Shown: positions 17,148 through 25,482, numbered from the stretch's first letter. The stretch is DNA of 36,610 nt from Pseudoalteromonas sp. BSi20652 (GCF_000239855.1 NZ_BADT01000220.1:1-36610); one strand, 5' to 3'. Numbers and translations are program-made. Notes: generated by a model not told the origin, from the letters alone.

Positions 17148-17494
17148 CGTAGGTTTACGTTTTGAAAATAGGTCGGTGCTGAGTCTGAAAAATGCGTATG
17201 CGGCGTGCCCTCTACCGGCTTTTGGCTATGGTCCCACACCACAGTAAATGCAGTACCGCGTATTGATATTTCAAACTGGGTAAGTGTTGTGCGGGCGTGT
17301 TCAAAAAGTGGGTTAAACACGCTGGCCGCTTCAAAGTCACTGTATAAATTGATTGAACGCCCAGCGGGTATAATGGTTTTTTCAATGTGCTGAGCGCCAT
17401 TAAGGGCACGTTCTGATTGCTCAGCAACGGCTATGTAATCGAGTTCGTCTAACCAAACAAAGTTATCTAATTGCTGGGCGTTAATTACTATCAT
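17132..17494 (-). CDS. Tail protein (120 aa) following the tape measure
   Basis: A 120-residue protein, probably a minor tail component. The ATG overlaps the tape-measure TGA stop as ATGA, so translation is coupled. It contains IPAGRSINLYSDFEAASVFNP and FEISIRGTAFTVVWDHSQKP, regular beta strands like those of distal-tail adaptor proteins. Length and position correspond to the gene that in B3/D3112-like phages follows the tape measure. Its function in joining the tube to the tip is inferred from order. Confidence 0.7.
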   Translation of the reverse strand: MIVINAQQLDNFVWLDELDYIAVAEQSERALNGAQHIEKTIIPAGRSINLYSDFEAASVFNPLFEHARTTLTQFEISIRGTAFTVVWDHSQKPVEGTPHTHFSDSAPTYFQNVNLRLKTV

Positions 17495-20400
17495 TGTGTA
17501 TTACTCAGTTGCTCTAATGTTTGCAAAAAGCGCTCTTCAAACTCACCGTAAATAAGCTGTTTATTTGGCAGAACAAGCTCTAAGCGCACGGTTTTAAGTG
17601 TGTTACTGCTACTCGTACCCGCAACTGGCTGAGCTTTTAAAGCTGCTGTTAGCTCTTTTACTACTGCGGCTAAGCTGTTTAAAGCGCTGTTAGAGGCTGA
17701 ATTAGACACACTATTAGATTGCGCATACGTTGGGGTTTGCTGGGTATACGTTTGTGTGGGTGCATAGCTAGGCGTGTAAGCCTGTGATTGACTTACTTTA
17801 TTGCTGGGCTTTAACGCTTCACGTCGTGCTTTAATTGCATCGTTAATTATTTTTTTATTTTCAGTGCCTAACTTGCTCAACTGCTGGTTAAGCTCTTTAT
17901 AGATTTTATCAAGATCGGCATTCGTTTTGGCGGATGCAACACTTCTTTGGTACTTCTCCAAATGCCCAGTTTCATAACCCGCTCTTTGTCTTTTGTTGCG
18001 TTCGGCTCTAATCTCGGGCGTATCTAAGTCATATGCATTTCGACCATTCTTTTCTTGGTAATCGACTACTTGGCTAACGCTTGCGCCTGAAGTTTGGCTT
18101 CGTTGACTATAGTAACTTTGAGCACTTTGTGATGCATTTTGGTATGAGCGAGATACATTATCTAATTGTCCTATTTGCTCACGTAGGCTTTTAGTTGCTG
18201 AGTTGGTGGCATTTACTTGCTCTTTGGTGGCCTGCGTGCCTGCTTTGGTTGCGTTGGTGGCAGCGTCTTGTGTGTTTTTAAAATCACCTAACAGGTTGTT
18301 TACCACATCAAGAATGCTTGCTATCCGTTCTTTTTTCTCGTTGTAATCTTGAGCTGTAATTGAGTTATTCTGATATTGATTTTCAAGGGTTTTTAGCTCG
18401 TCTTGTAGCTCTTTATTCTCAGCATTTAGCTGTTGTAAGTTCATGCTTTCAATTTCACGAACTCTAGCTAAATCCTCTTCTTGCTGAATAACTAAGCCTG
18501 TTTGTTTATTTAGCGCAATTTGAGCAATACGCTTTTGCTCATCTGATGCCGTTGATTCATCCATTATTGCTTTATTATTAGCAATCGCCGCTTTTGTTTT
18601 ATCAAGTTCAGCAGAAAATTTACTTACGGCTTCGCTATTGGCATCCGTAGCTGGTTTTAATCCATTGGCCTTTTCTATCAGTTTGTCTAGTTCTTCGGTA
18701 AGCCCAAGCGCGGCAGCTGCGGCTTGAATACTTGAGGGCACAGTTTGATCGGTAGCATCTGCGGCTTTTATTGCTGCCTCGGCCCATTTTAAATACGCTT
18801 GTTGCTGAATAGCTAAAGGCTGTTCAGACTCTTGCATTAGCTCATACGCGGCACGTAGTTTGTTAGCCGTATCGTCAAGTGCTTTAACTGAGGTTAAACC
18901 CAGTGCCTCGTAGGCTTTGGCTACATCGCCTGCAAATATTTTTTGACGATCTAATAACTCGCCATGCTCAGTAAACTTAACTTTTAGCGCGTCTAATACA
19001 ACTAACTGGCCCTGGTATTGTTCACCGGCAGCAATAATAGCAGTACGGGCCGATTCAATACTTTGTAAAAAGCCGTCAACGCCTACTGTTACACCGTCAA
19101 GCGCGGTGGCTTGCTGCTGTAATGACTCTATGGTTTTAATGGCTTCGGGTAATGTTAGGCTTAAAAACGCTTGGCGTTCTTTTTCAGCGGCTAAGGTTTT
19201 AGCGGTGGCCTCGGCTACTTTTTGCTGCTGGTACTCAATATTTATATAGCGCTGGTTTGCTTCATCCCAAGTAAGTGTGCCGGCTTCTATTAGCGCATCT
19301 AACTCGGTCATGTTGGTAATAACTAAGCCTGTTGAGTCAGATAATGATTTTAATTCATCGGTGAGCAATTGCGCTTGCTGGGCTGATTGCTGTTGTGACT
19401 TGCGTAGCGCCTCTTCGGCTACGAGTAAGTCTTTGTATAAAAAACCAACCTCAATTAATTCGCTAATTAACCAGGTATATAACCCCGCCTTAGCAACTGT
19501 TTTAAGGGCAGTGCTCCACTTTGCAGCGGCTATGCCTGCGGCGTTCGTGGCTACCGTAGTGGCACCAATGGCCGCTGTGTAGGTTCTCAGTGAGGCAATG
19601 GCTGTAGTGGCTCCGCTGATCACACTACTAAAATAGGTGCCAACCTTAAGCGCTAACCACACTTTGGCAACGGTGGCTATTTCTTCGCGGTATTCGTAGA
19701 GCGTGGTTGCAGCGCCTTTAATTGCTTCGCCCGTACTTACAATGGTGTCACTAATTTTTTGCGCCCACTCTTGCAAGCGCCCATCTGCGGCCATGGCTGC
19801 AAACTCGGTATTAAGGGCCGTTATATTGGCCTTTAACCAGTCCATTGCGCCACTTTGCGCTATTAGGTTATAAAACTGCTCCATGTTGTCTTTAGCGTTC
19901 GATACTTGCCCGCTAAAAAGCGCCATTTGTGCCGCAGCTGAGCCAGCACTTGCGCGGCCCATTTCATCTATTAAACCTTTTATTACATCACGGCCTAACT
20001 GGCCTGCGCTTGATAGCTTTTGCAGCTCAACGGTATTTTTACCTGTGCTTTTTTCTAATAGCTCCCAAACAGGTATACCCCGTTCAATAAGCTGTAGTAT
20101 TTCTTCGCCTTGTAATTTTTGTTTTGCCCAGGCTTGGCCTAATGCCAGGCTTACGCCTTCTACTTCTTGAAAACCACCGCCTAACTTTAAAGCTTGGTCA
20201 GTAATGGCCTGCATGGTGCCATCCATTGGATCAAGGCCAAAGGCTTTAAGCTTTACAAACGCCTGGCTTACTTCACCCATTTGCAAAGGGGTATTTTTGG
20301 TAAAGTCTTTTACCCACTCGGTGGCTTTTTCTCCACCAGCTATACCACCCATTAGCGCCTGCATTTGCACGCCTAGCTTTTCAAACTTATCGCCTGTGGT

Positions 20401-21093
20401 AAATACTTGGGTTACTGCTTGGGCCACACGGTCAAGCCCCACATAGGCTGCGGCTAATGCGGTTACTTTGCCTATTACACCGTCTAGGCTTTGTGCTTGG
20501 GTGCGCTGGGCTGTGGTTCCTGTGCGTAAATTATTGCTAAATTTATCAACTGAGCGGCCTGTTTTATCAAACTGGGCTGCTAAATCGCGCTTGGCTGCGC
20601 GTAGGTTATTGGTGTCTAAATCTGACTTTTTAAGGGCATTTTGTAGTGCTGCGTGCTTACTTGTTTGCTGGGTAAGCTCGGTGCGCATTTGCGTTAAATC
20701 TTTTTCTGCGGCATCGAGTGAGCGTGCAAGCTGCACAAAGGGTTTGTCGGTGTTTTTAGCTTCTGCTTGAAGTTTATCAAGGGCTAATGCTGCTGCGGTT
20801 GTGGCAATTTCTTGTTGTTCTAATTTTTGTTTTGATTGCTCAAACGCACGTATTAGATCAGCTTGGTTAGCTAATCCGTCTAATTCTTTGGCAAGCTTAC
20901 CGGCTGTTTGACCGGTTTGTTTTGCACTGGTGTCGGTGTCGTCTAATGAGTCGCTTAGGCTTTTGGCGGCTGGATTAGCGGCATCTGCGCTTTGCTCAAT
21001 ATTTTCAAGCTCGGTTACAAGCTGCTCGATATTTTGCTTGCCGGTGGCCTCGGCAACTATGCGTAGGGCTAATTCTAGGGTTTTATTTGCCAT
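17491..21093 (-). CDS. Tail tape measure protein
   Basis: A 1200-residue tail-length ruler. The first 200 residues are coiled coil (IEQLVTELENIEQSADAANP and similar). The tape-measure domain lies at about 230-410 with GDKFEKLGVQMQALMGG, MGEVSQAFVKLKAFGLDP and QAWAKQKLQGEEILQLIERG. A hydrophobic patch follows at about 480-550, then long helical, Gln-rich repeats and a low-complexity SQSAQSYYSQRSQTSG region. By the usual 0.15 nm per residue the tail would be near 180 nm. Between it and the tail tube there is a terminator and a palindrome, but no tail-assembly chaperone gene. No strong SD is seen before the ATG. Confidence 0.95.
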   Translation of the reverse strand: MANKTLELALRIVAEATGKQNIEQLVTELENIEQSADAANPAAKSLSDSLDDTDTSAKQTGQTAGKLAKELDGLANQADLIRAFEQSKQKLEQQEIATTAAALALDKLQAEAKNTDKPFVQLARSLDAAEKDLTQMRTELTQQTSKHAALQNALKKSDLDTNNLRAAKRDLAAQFDKTGRSVDKFSNNLRTGTTAQRTQAQSLDGVIGKVTALAAAYVGLDRVAQAVTQVFTTGDKFEKLGVQMQALMGGIAGGEKATEWVKDFTKNTPLQMGEVSQAFVKLKAFGLDPMDGTMQAITDQALKLGGGFQEVEGVSLALGQAWAKQKLQGEEILQLIERGIPVWELLEKSTGKNTVELQKLSSAGQLGRDVIKGLIDEMGRASAGSAAAQMALFSGQVSNAKDNMEQFYNLIAQSGAMDWLKANITALNTEFAAMAADGRLQEWAQKISDTIVSTGEAIKGAATTLYEYREEIATVAKVWLALKVGTYFSSVISGATTAIASLRTYTAAIGATTVATNAAGIAAAKWSTALKTVAKAGLYTWLISELIEVGFLYKDLLVAEEALRKSQQQSAQQAQLLTDELKSLSDSTGLVITNMTELDALIEAGTLTWDEANQRYINIEYQQQKVAEATAKTLAAEKERQAFLSLTLPEAIKTIESLQQQATALDGVTVGVDGFLQSIESARTAIIAAGEQYQGQLVVLDALKVKFTEHGELLDRQKIFAGDVAKAYEALGLTSVKALDDTANKLRAAYELMQESEQPLAIQQQAYLKWAEAAIKAADATDQTVPSSIQAAAAALGLTEELDKLIEKANGLKPATDANSEAVSKFSAELDKTKAAIANNKAIMDESTASDEQKRIAQIALNKQTGLVIQQEEDLARVREIESMNLQQLNAENKELQDELKTLENQYQNNSITAQDYNEKKERIASILDVVNNLLGDFKNTQDAATNATKAGTQATKEQVNATNSATKSLREQIGQLDNVSRSYQNASQSAQSYYSQRSQTSGASVSQVVDYQEKNGRNAYDLDTPEIRAERNKRQRAGYETGHLEKYQRSVASAKTNADLDKIYKELNQQLSKLGTENKKIINDAIKARREALKPSNKVSQSQAYTPSYAPTQTYTQQTPTYAQSNSVSNSASNSALNSLAAVVKELTAALKAQPVAGTSSSNTLKTVRLELVLPNKQLIYGEFEERFLQTLEQLSNTQ

Positions 21094-21107
21094 GGTTTTA
21101 ACTCAGT

Positions 21108-21124
21108 TTTAAACGGTGTTTAAA
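21108..21124. promoter_or_regulatory. 17-bp phage palindrome, copy 2
   Basis: TTTAAACGGTGTTTAAA, perfect inverted arms TTTAAAC / GTTTAAA around GGT. It lies between the tail-tube terminator and the tape-measure ATG, 14 bases from the ATG. Confidence 0.55.
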
Positions 21125-21133
21125 TAGGGAATA

Positions 21134-21158
21134 AAAAGGCTCAAGGGCTGAGCCTTTT
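21134..21158 (-). terminator. Rho-independent terminator between tail tube and tape measure
   Basis: Perfect 10-bp stem AAAAGGCTCA / TGAGCCTTTT (21134-21143 and 21149-21158) with a five-base loop; on the minus strand the stem runs into TTTTTATT. It lies 17 bases past the tail-tube stop and 41 before the tape-measure start, inside what should be one late operon, so it probably acts as an attenuator. Confidence 0.85.
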
Positions 21159-21174
21159 GGTACGAGGTAATTGA

Positions 21175-21924
21175 TTAAGCGTCTAGCTCGTCAATGTAGT
21201 ACGGCTCTGTTTTGTTTGCTACCAGCTTGGCTGTTCCTTCAAGGGCAGCGGTTACAAACTCACTGCTTGCTAAATCAAGCTCAGAGGTTGGCATCATTGA
21301 CGTGTCGTAAATTTCAAAGTTAACTTGCTTACCATTGGCTAAGTTTGTGCCCTCGCCAAAAATACGTAAGCGCGTTTGCGATACCGTTGCACCGTTAATG
21401 CGTTTACCAGTGCGAGCGTTGTAAGAACCGCTTACGGTAATACTGCCGCCTGCATCCAATGCACCGCCTTTAATGGCGCGTATCATACCCAGCGCAAAGT
21501 TAAACTCGTAATCAACACCCGCAACTAACGTTACTGCCGCTTGCTTTACTACTACGTCGTTTGTAAAGTTTTGTCCTGGTACTGCAACCCATGACTGGTT
21601 AGCCGGTAATGTTACAGCTTGGTCAGTTAATGTACCGGCTGCGTCGTTAATGGCAGCTACATCGCCCATAAGCGCAAGTGCGATCATTTCGGCTGGCTGG
21701 TCGTCAAACTCCCATGTAATAACCGTTGGCTTGCCTATTTTTACGTCATCAAGTGATTGGCCCTTAGTGGCTTTTTTATTTGATGTACGTACAACCGAAT
21801 CGGCTTCGGCCTTAATGCCTAGCTTAGTGGTGTTAATTGGGCCAAAAATTTGGCCGGTGCTTATGCCTTGCTCGTTTAAACGGTCTACAAAAATGTTGCC
21901 CGCTAGTAAAATACCGTCGCTCAT
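21175..21924 (-). CDS. Major tail tube protein
   Basis: A 249-residue protein that should polymerise into the non-contractile tail tube. It opens MSDGILLAGNIFVDRL, followed by a beta-rich core with KIGKPTVITWEFDDQPAEM and a central beta-sandwich insertion (LVAGVDYEFNFALGMIRAIK, then GGSITVSGSYNA). Order fits: head-completion genes before, tape measure after. No sheath gene precedes it, unlike Mu. A strong terminator just beyond the stop would allow a high tube-to-tape-measure ratio. Confidence 0.85.
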   Translation of the reverse strand: MSDGILLAGNIFVDRLNEQGISTGQIFGPINTTKLGIKAEADSVVRTSNKKATKGQSLDDVKIGKPTVITWEFDDQPAEMIALALMGDVAAINDAAGTLTDQAVTLPANQSWVAVPGQNFTNDVVVKQAAVTLVAGVDYEFNFALGMIRAIKGGALDAGGSITVSGSYNARTGKRINGATVSQTRLRIFGEGTNLANGKQVNFEIYDTSMMPTSELDLASSEFVTAALEGTAKLVANKTEPYYIDELDA

Positions 21925-21925
21925 A

Positions 21926-22345
21926 TTAAAGCGCTCCTTTAAGTCTCATTTGACAAGTAAAAGCCAGCGGGTAATACGCATGGCCTTTGGTGAATTGGGG
22001 TTTAGCTGGGGTGTTTACTCTAAGCCATGGCCCCGTGCCGTTAAGCACTTTGCCCGCCATAGCGCGAATAATGTTAGTTAGGTGCTCACCTGCGTTTGTG
22101 TCTTGCTTGCGCACTACCAGTACAACAATCCATGTTTGGGTTAGCTGCATCAAATAGCCGGCGTTTTTACTCTCTGGTAAGTTATCGCCGTAGTACATAA
22201 GGTGAATGCTAGGGGTTGTTTGGCGGTCTTCTTTTACGTCGGCTAGCTCGTCGCTTAGGTAAACACGCTTAATGCCTGGTACTTGTTCAAGTGCCTGTTT
22301 AAGCGGATTTTGAGCGGCAAAATAGTCGGTTGTAATTTCAAACAT
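21926..22345 (-). CDS. Tail terminator/completion-like protein (Mu gp37 position)
   Basis: A 139-residue protein between the DUF1320 head-completion gene and the tail tube, where Mu-like phages keep gp37 and siphophages their tail terminator. It shows a helix-strand pattern, NPLKQALEQVPGIKRVYLSDELAD then a long strand TQTWIVVLVVRK, as in gpU-like terminators that cap the tube and join it to the head. The ATG overlaps the previous stop by one base. Assignment rests on position and pattern. Confidence 0.65.
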   Translation of the reverse strand: MFEITTDYFAAQNPLKQALEQVPGIKRVYLSDELADVKEDRQTTPSIHLMYYGDNLPESKNAGYLMQLTQTWIVVLVVRKQDTNAGEHLTNIIRAMAGKVLNGTGPWLRVNTPAKPQFTKGHAYYPLAFTCQMRLKGAL

Positions 22346-22773
22346 TAAATAAACCCCTTTGACTTTTCACGTGCAAACACAGTGCCTGCGCTTTGTATAG
22401 TGGCGGTGTCTTGCACTTTTGCGTCCTCGCCTAGGGCGTTTACGCCTATGCTTAACTCGCCTTTAGCTACTGAGGTTAAAAACTTTACTGCATCCTTGTA
22501 GCGGGTTTCTATGTGCTCTGGGGTGTCGTTTGTGCCTAACTTATAACGAGCAATATCACAACAAAATTGCTCAAGTAGGTTAGGAACCGTTACAAGCGGC
22601 AATTCGTAACGCCCAGCTAAATAGCCGTTAATCATGTCGCTTGCATCGGTAATGGCCTGCTCAATAACTGCGGTATTAATTACACCAGCGGGGGCGTCGT
22701 CGCGTTCACTTAAATAAATAAGTTCTTGCTCACCAAAGCGCTTTTGCATTGCGGCTATTGTTGCGTAAGGCAT
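22345..22773 (-). CDS. DUF1320 head-completion protein (Mu gp36-like)
   Basis: A 142-residue protein of the DUF1320 family, probable head-tail connector/adaptor. It opens MPYATIAAMQKRFGEQELIYLSER, a typical family start, then DASDMINGYLAGRYELPL and a closing helical region with CCDIARYKLG. It is adjacent to gp35-like and gp37-like genes, exactly the Mu order. Start codon directly follows the previous stop. Confidence 0.9.
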   Translation of the reverse strand: MPYATIAAMQKRFGEQELIYLSERDDAPAGVINTAVIEQAITDASDMINGYLAGRYELPLVTVPNLLEQFCCDIARYKLGTNDTPEHIETRYKDAVKFLTSVAKGELSIGVNALGEDAKVQDTATIQSAGTVFAREKSKGFI

Positions 22774-23256
22774 TTATTCTCCCTCGCCTGCTTTAGCTGC
22801 GTTTTGTAGCCATTGCCATGCTTCATCACGCTGTGCGGCAGGTACTTTAACTTTAACTACCTCGCCCTCGGTTTCGCCTGGCGCTTCATAAGCCACCTGC
22901 TCAACAACTGGCTTAAGCTCCATTTGTGCATCAATCATTAATGCAATAACGGGTTGTAGCTCAATGGGTGCTTGGGTGTAATCAACCTGAGTGTAGAGTT
23001 TAGGGGCATCTAAATTTGCACCCAGGTTATCTGCGTCCAGCTGTGGGTTCTGCGCAGTACTCGCATCGAGCGGTACAGCTTGCACCGATAAGCGTGGATC
23101 ATTTTCAATTGCTTCAAGCTGCTCTTGCGTAAGCTCGATAGCGTCAATAGTGTTTTTTCCGCTTGTGTGGGCAATACCACCGCGACGGTAGCCTGTAGGC
23201 TGCGTGCAATGCACAATGATAGATGCAAGCGCAGTGAGCTTAAGGTTTTTAGCCAT
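22774..23256 (-). CDS. HI1506-related protein (Mu gp35-like)
   Basis: A 160-residue protein of the FluMu/Mu gp35 family, of unknown structural role in the head. Diagnostic part is the first 60 residues: CTQPTGYRRGGIAHTSG then IELTQEQLEAIENDPRL. The acidic linker and the C-terminal DEAWQWLQNAAKAGE are less conserved. I take the ATG at 23254-23256; another ATG five bases upstream is nearer the AGGAG but opens a different, non-homologous frame. It lies downstream of a hairpin after the major head gene. Confidence 0.85.
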   Translation of the reverse strand: MAKNLKLTALASIIVHCTQPTGYRRGGIAHTSGKNTIDAIELTQEQLEAIENDPRLSVQAVPLDASTAQNPQLDADNLGANLDAPKLYTQVDYTQAPIELQPVIALMIDAQMELKPVVEQVAYEAPGETEGEVVKVKVPAAQRDEAWQWLQNAAKAGEGE

Positions 23257-23278
23257 TTCATTATTACTCCTGGTTTAA

Positions 23279-23304
23279 AGTATGGGGCTATACAGCCCCG
23301 TACT
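23279..23304 (-). terminator. Hairpin after the major head gene
   Basis: AGTATGGGGCT / AGCCCCGTACT (23279-23289 and 23294-23304) pair at ten of eleven positions around a four-base loop. The strong GGGGCT/AGCCCC core lies in the 67-bp gap after the major head stop. Only a short T-run follows on the minus strand, so it is a weak terminator, a processing site or a stabiliser. Confidence 0.55.
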
Positions 23305-23323
23305 AAATAGGGTTTATGGGTGG

Positions 23324-24232
23324 TTAAAGGTAATCAGCTACGAGTAGCTCTACACGGCCTTTAAGTTCGTTTGAGCTGTTTGAATCAAGCTCACGCTCTA
23401 ACATGCGGGTTGCTAGCTTTTCCATGCTTGCTGGTACAACTAACATGGTTGGCTTAATACCTAACTTACGGCCACCGTCGGCAGTAAAGCTGCGCATTTT
23501 TTCGATACTGTCCCATAGGTTATCTGGTGTTAATGCACGTTTATTAGCAAAGGCCAACTGCCAAAAACCAAAGCCTGCTGCATCGCGGCAATCAACGCCG
23601 TAACGGTATTCTTTGCGCGTGAATACGGCTTCGTCGTCCATTTTTGTCATGGCAAGCAAGTTAGGCATTTTGCGCTGTTGAAAAATAAGCGGCTTAAGGG
23701 CTTTAGAGGTGTCGAGCACGTACCAGGCATCCCCTGTGTAATCAACATCAGCCGCCATATTTGCAGTAGATACCGCAGTACCTGTGCCGTCGGCATTTGG
23801 GTAAACTGGGTGTTCTTCATCAAAATAGTTTTGCCCGTCGTAGCACAGCGTTGTAAAACCTGCTGCTAATAACGGAAAAATCATTTCGTCTGGGTGAATA
23901 GCTGCGGCGTTACCCATTTCTTTAAAAATAGGTGAGTACACGCCTAGGTTGTCGTCTTCAATGTCGTTGCGGTCTACGCCTACCGTTGACTCGTAATCGT
24001 CGTTGGTAATGGTGTACGCCTGCGATTTCATACTTTGAATATTACGATCGCCAATCCATTTAGCCAGGCTTGGGAACTTACCCAACCAGCCATAGGTATT
24101 ACTGGCCGATGTAGATTTAATTACACTGGCAATTTTATTAAATTGCGGCATTGCTTCTGATTTACCTTGTTCAAACTCGGTTTTAAAACCAGTAAACAAT
24201 GCGGTTAAAAGTGCTGGGGTCACTAAAGCCAT
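23324..24232 (-). CDS. Mu-like major head protein (gpT)
   Basis: A 302-residue major capsid protein, HK97 fold by family. It shows the Mu T hallmarks: an N-terminal MALVTPALLTALFTGFKTEF, YGWLGKFPSLAKWIGDR, YESTVGVDRNDIEDD, DGQNYFDEEHPVY and a C-terminal TMLVVPASMEKLA. It follows the protease/scaffold gene with a one-base overlap, as in Mu. It should be the most abundant virion protein; a hairpin follows its stop. Confidence 0.97.
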   Translation of the reverse strand: MALVTPALLTALFTGFKTEFEQGKSEAMPQFNKIASVIKSTSASNTYGWLGKFPSLAKWIGDRNIQSMKSQAYTITNDDYESTVGVDRNDIEDDNLGVYSPIFKEMGNAAAIHPDEMIFPLLAAGFTTLCYDGQNYFDEEHPVYPNADGTGTAVSTANMAADVDYTGDAWYVLDTSKALKPLIFQQRKMPNLLAMTKMDDEAVFTRKEYRYGVDCRDAAGFGFWQLAFANKRALTPDNLWDSIEKMRSFTADGGRKLGIKPTMLVVPASMEKLATRMLERELDSNSSNELKGRVELLVADYL

Positions 24233-24804
24233 TAGTTTTGCTCCTGTTTAGCTTTGGCATAAGCCGTGTGCGATAGACCTAACTGGTCTGCTGCATACTT
24301 TTCGTCTGCTGTGAGTGCTGCTAAGCCGTCTTGGTTTTGCGCGGGCTTAGGTGCGTGAGTGGTTTGCTTGGCCGTTAAGCTTGCAATAGGTGAACGGGCA
24401 TCTAACACCGCTTTTAACGCGGCTATGCCTTGCTGATTGCCTAAACTTATTAGGTACTCTTCTTCGCTGGCAATCACGCGGCCATCTTGTTTGGCTTTGT
24501 TAATTTCTTGCTCAACGGTTTGGTTGTCGCTGGTGCTTTTAAGGGCAACCATTTCAGTGTGCAGTGCGTTGTAGGTTTCAACCGGCACGTACTTAGCTAA
24601 ATTAACCTCATTAGGGCTATTGGCTTTTAGTGCTGCAACGGCATCGTTGGCGTTACTTAGCTCGGTTGTGAGCGTGTCGGCTTCGTCGGCTTTGGCCTTT
24701 AAAGCAGTGAGCGCTGTTGTTGCTTGGGTGTAGTCTGCATCGGTGATTTTTTCACCATCCACAGTTATACCTAGCAAGCTCAGCAATTTTTGAGCTGCAT
24801 TCAT
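24232..24804 (-). CDS. Scaffold protein (Mu Z-like), internal start within the protease gene
   Basis: In-frame internal start at the ATG at 24802-24804, giving 190 residues that begin MNAAQKLLSLLGITVDG. GGAG lies 8 bases upstream, a much better ribosome site than at the protease's own start. The product is a coiled-coil, Ala/Lys/Asp-rich scaffold (ALKAKADEADTLTTELSNAN). In Mu the I gene likewise contains Z as a separately translated C-terminal scaffold; here it is inferred from that precedent plus the visible ribosome site. Confidence 0.75.
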   Translation of the reverse strand: MNAAQKLLSLLGITVDGEKITDADYTQATTALTALKAKADEADTLTTELSNANDAVAALKANSPNEVNLAKYVPVETYNALHTEMVALKSTSDNQTVEQEINKAKQDGRVIASEEEYLISLGNQQGIAALKAVLDARSPIASLTAKQTTHAPKPAQNQDGLAALTADEKYAADQLGLSHTAYAKAKQEQN

Positions 24805-25401
24805 GGGTGTATCTCCATTGTTAACATGGGTTTTAGAAGCTTTTAAAACCGCTACTTTGTCCATACCGTCTACCGCTGGGTCGTTGGTAAGGGCAAAGTG
24901 GCGTAACTTGGTTGGGCGACCTGTTTGTTTGTCGTAATGAAAAACAGGGCTTATAAAGCGGTATTCATCGTTTTTTAGGTGTGCGCGTGCGCTAGGTGTC
25001 CAGCGTACATTTAGGGCATAAAGCCCCTCACCTGGTACGTACTCTAAGTCGCTTGGGTTAAACCAGCCACTTGCTGGGGCTGGCTTGCCGTTTTCTTCGG
25101 CGTGTAGTGTTTGATGCTCGTAGTCAAAGTGGTAGTCGTTAGTACGTGTGCTGGCAGTGCTTTTAAGTAGCTCAAATGCGGCTTGGTCTAGTAGCCAGGC
25201 ATTAGCAGGTACATCGAACGGGCGTCCATCGTGGGAGTTAAAATAGCCGTCGGGCATCACCATTACGCGCTCGCTTATGCCTTGCTCGTTAATGTCGCTT
25301 GCAAAGCGGCACGCAGCAAAGCCTAGGTCGGCGGGCTTGCTAGCTGATAAAACAGCGAGTCCTATTGTAGTTTCTAGTAAGCTTTGGAATGGTTTTTTCA
25401 T
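24232..25401 (-). CDS. Mu-like head maturation protease (gpI) with scaffold domain
   Basis: A 389-residue protease-scaffold fusion. The N-terminal protease half (about 1-195) contains TNDYHFDYEHQTLHAEENG, the Mu I signature, then GLYALNVRWTPSARAHLKN and YRFISPVFHYD, and ends LTNDPAVDGM. The C-terminal half is the scaffold. It cleaves the scaffold during capsid maturation. The ATG lacks an SD and sits 2 bases from a 10-bp inverted repeat; the late-promoter element lies upstream. In Mu this position has the late promoter PI. Confidence 0.93.
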   Translation of the reverse strand: MKKPFQSLLETTIGLAVLSASKPADLGFAACRFASDINEQGISERVMVMPDGYFNSHDGRPFDVPANAWLLDQAAFELLKSTASTRTNDYHFDYEHQTLHAEENGKPAPASGWFNPSDLEYVPGEGLYALNVRWTPSARAHLKNDEYRFISPVFHYDKQTGRPTKLRHFALTNDPAVDGMDKVAVLKASKTHVNNGDTPMNAAQKLLSLLGITVDGEKITDADYTQATTALTALKAKADEADTLTTELSNANDAVAALKANSPNEVNLAKYVPVETYNALHTEMVALKSTSDNQTVEQEINKAKQDGRVIASEEEYLISLGNQQGIAALKAVLDARSPIASLTAKQTTHAPKPAQNQDGLAALTADEKYAADQLGLSHTAYAKAKQEQN

Positions 25402-25403
25402 GG

Positions 25404-25482
25404 CTGAGCACAGTTTGAATAATCTGTGCTCAGTATGGGTTTAGATTTGAATTGGTTGGCCGTGCGGTGTTTCGGGAATTTA
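25404..25482 (-). promoter_or_regulatory. Candidate late promoter (PI-like) with 10-10-10 inverted repeat
   Basis: Two parts. Upstream element at 25455-25482 (plus strand GTTGGCCGTGCGGTGTTTCG then GGAATTTA), shared with 36044-36073. Then exactly 21 bases, then a perfect inverted repeat CTGAGCACAG (25404-25413) / CTGTGCTCAG (25424-25433) with a ten-base spacer, ending 2 bases before the protease ATG. A -10-like CATACT is visible on the minus strand at 25437-25432. Confidence 0.6.

Noticed and set aside
20468-20770. Long plus-strand ORFs across the tape measure, head and terminase genes
   Set aside because: They mirror strongly coding minus-strand genes, have Cys/Ser-rich shadow composition and lack ribosome sites.
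23010-23261. 83-codon ORF starting at the ATG nearest the AGGAG before the gp35-like gene
   Set aside because: Frame-shifted shadow: the other frame encodes the recognisable HI1506/gp35 family sequence.
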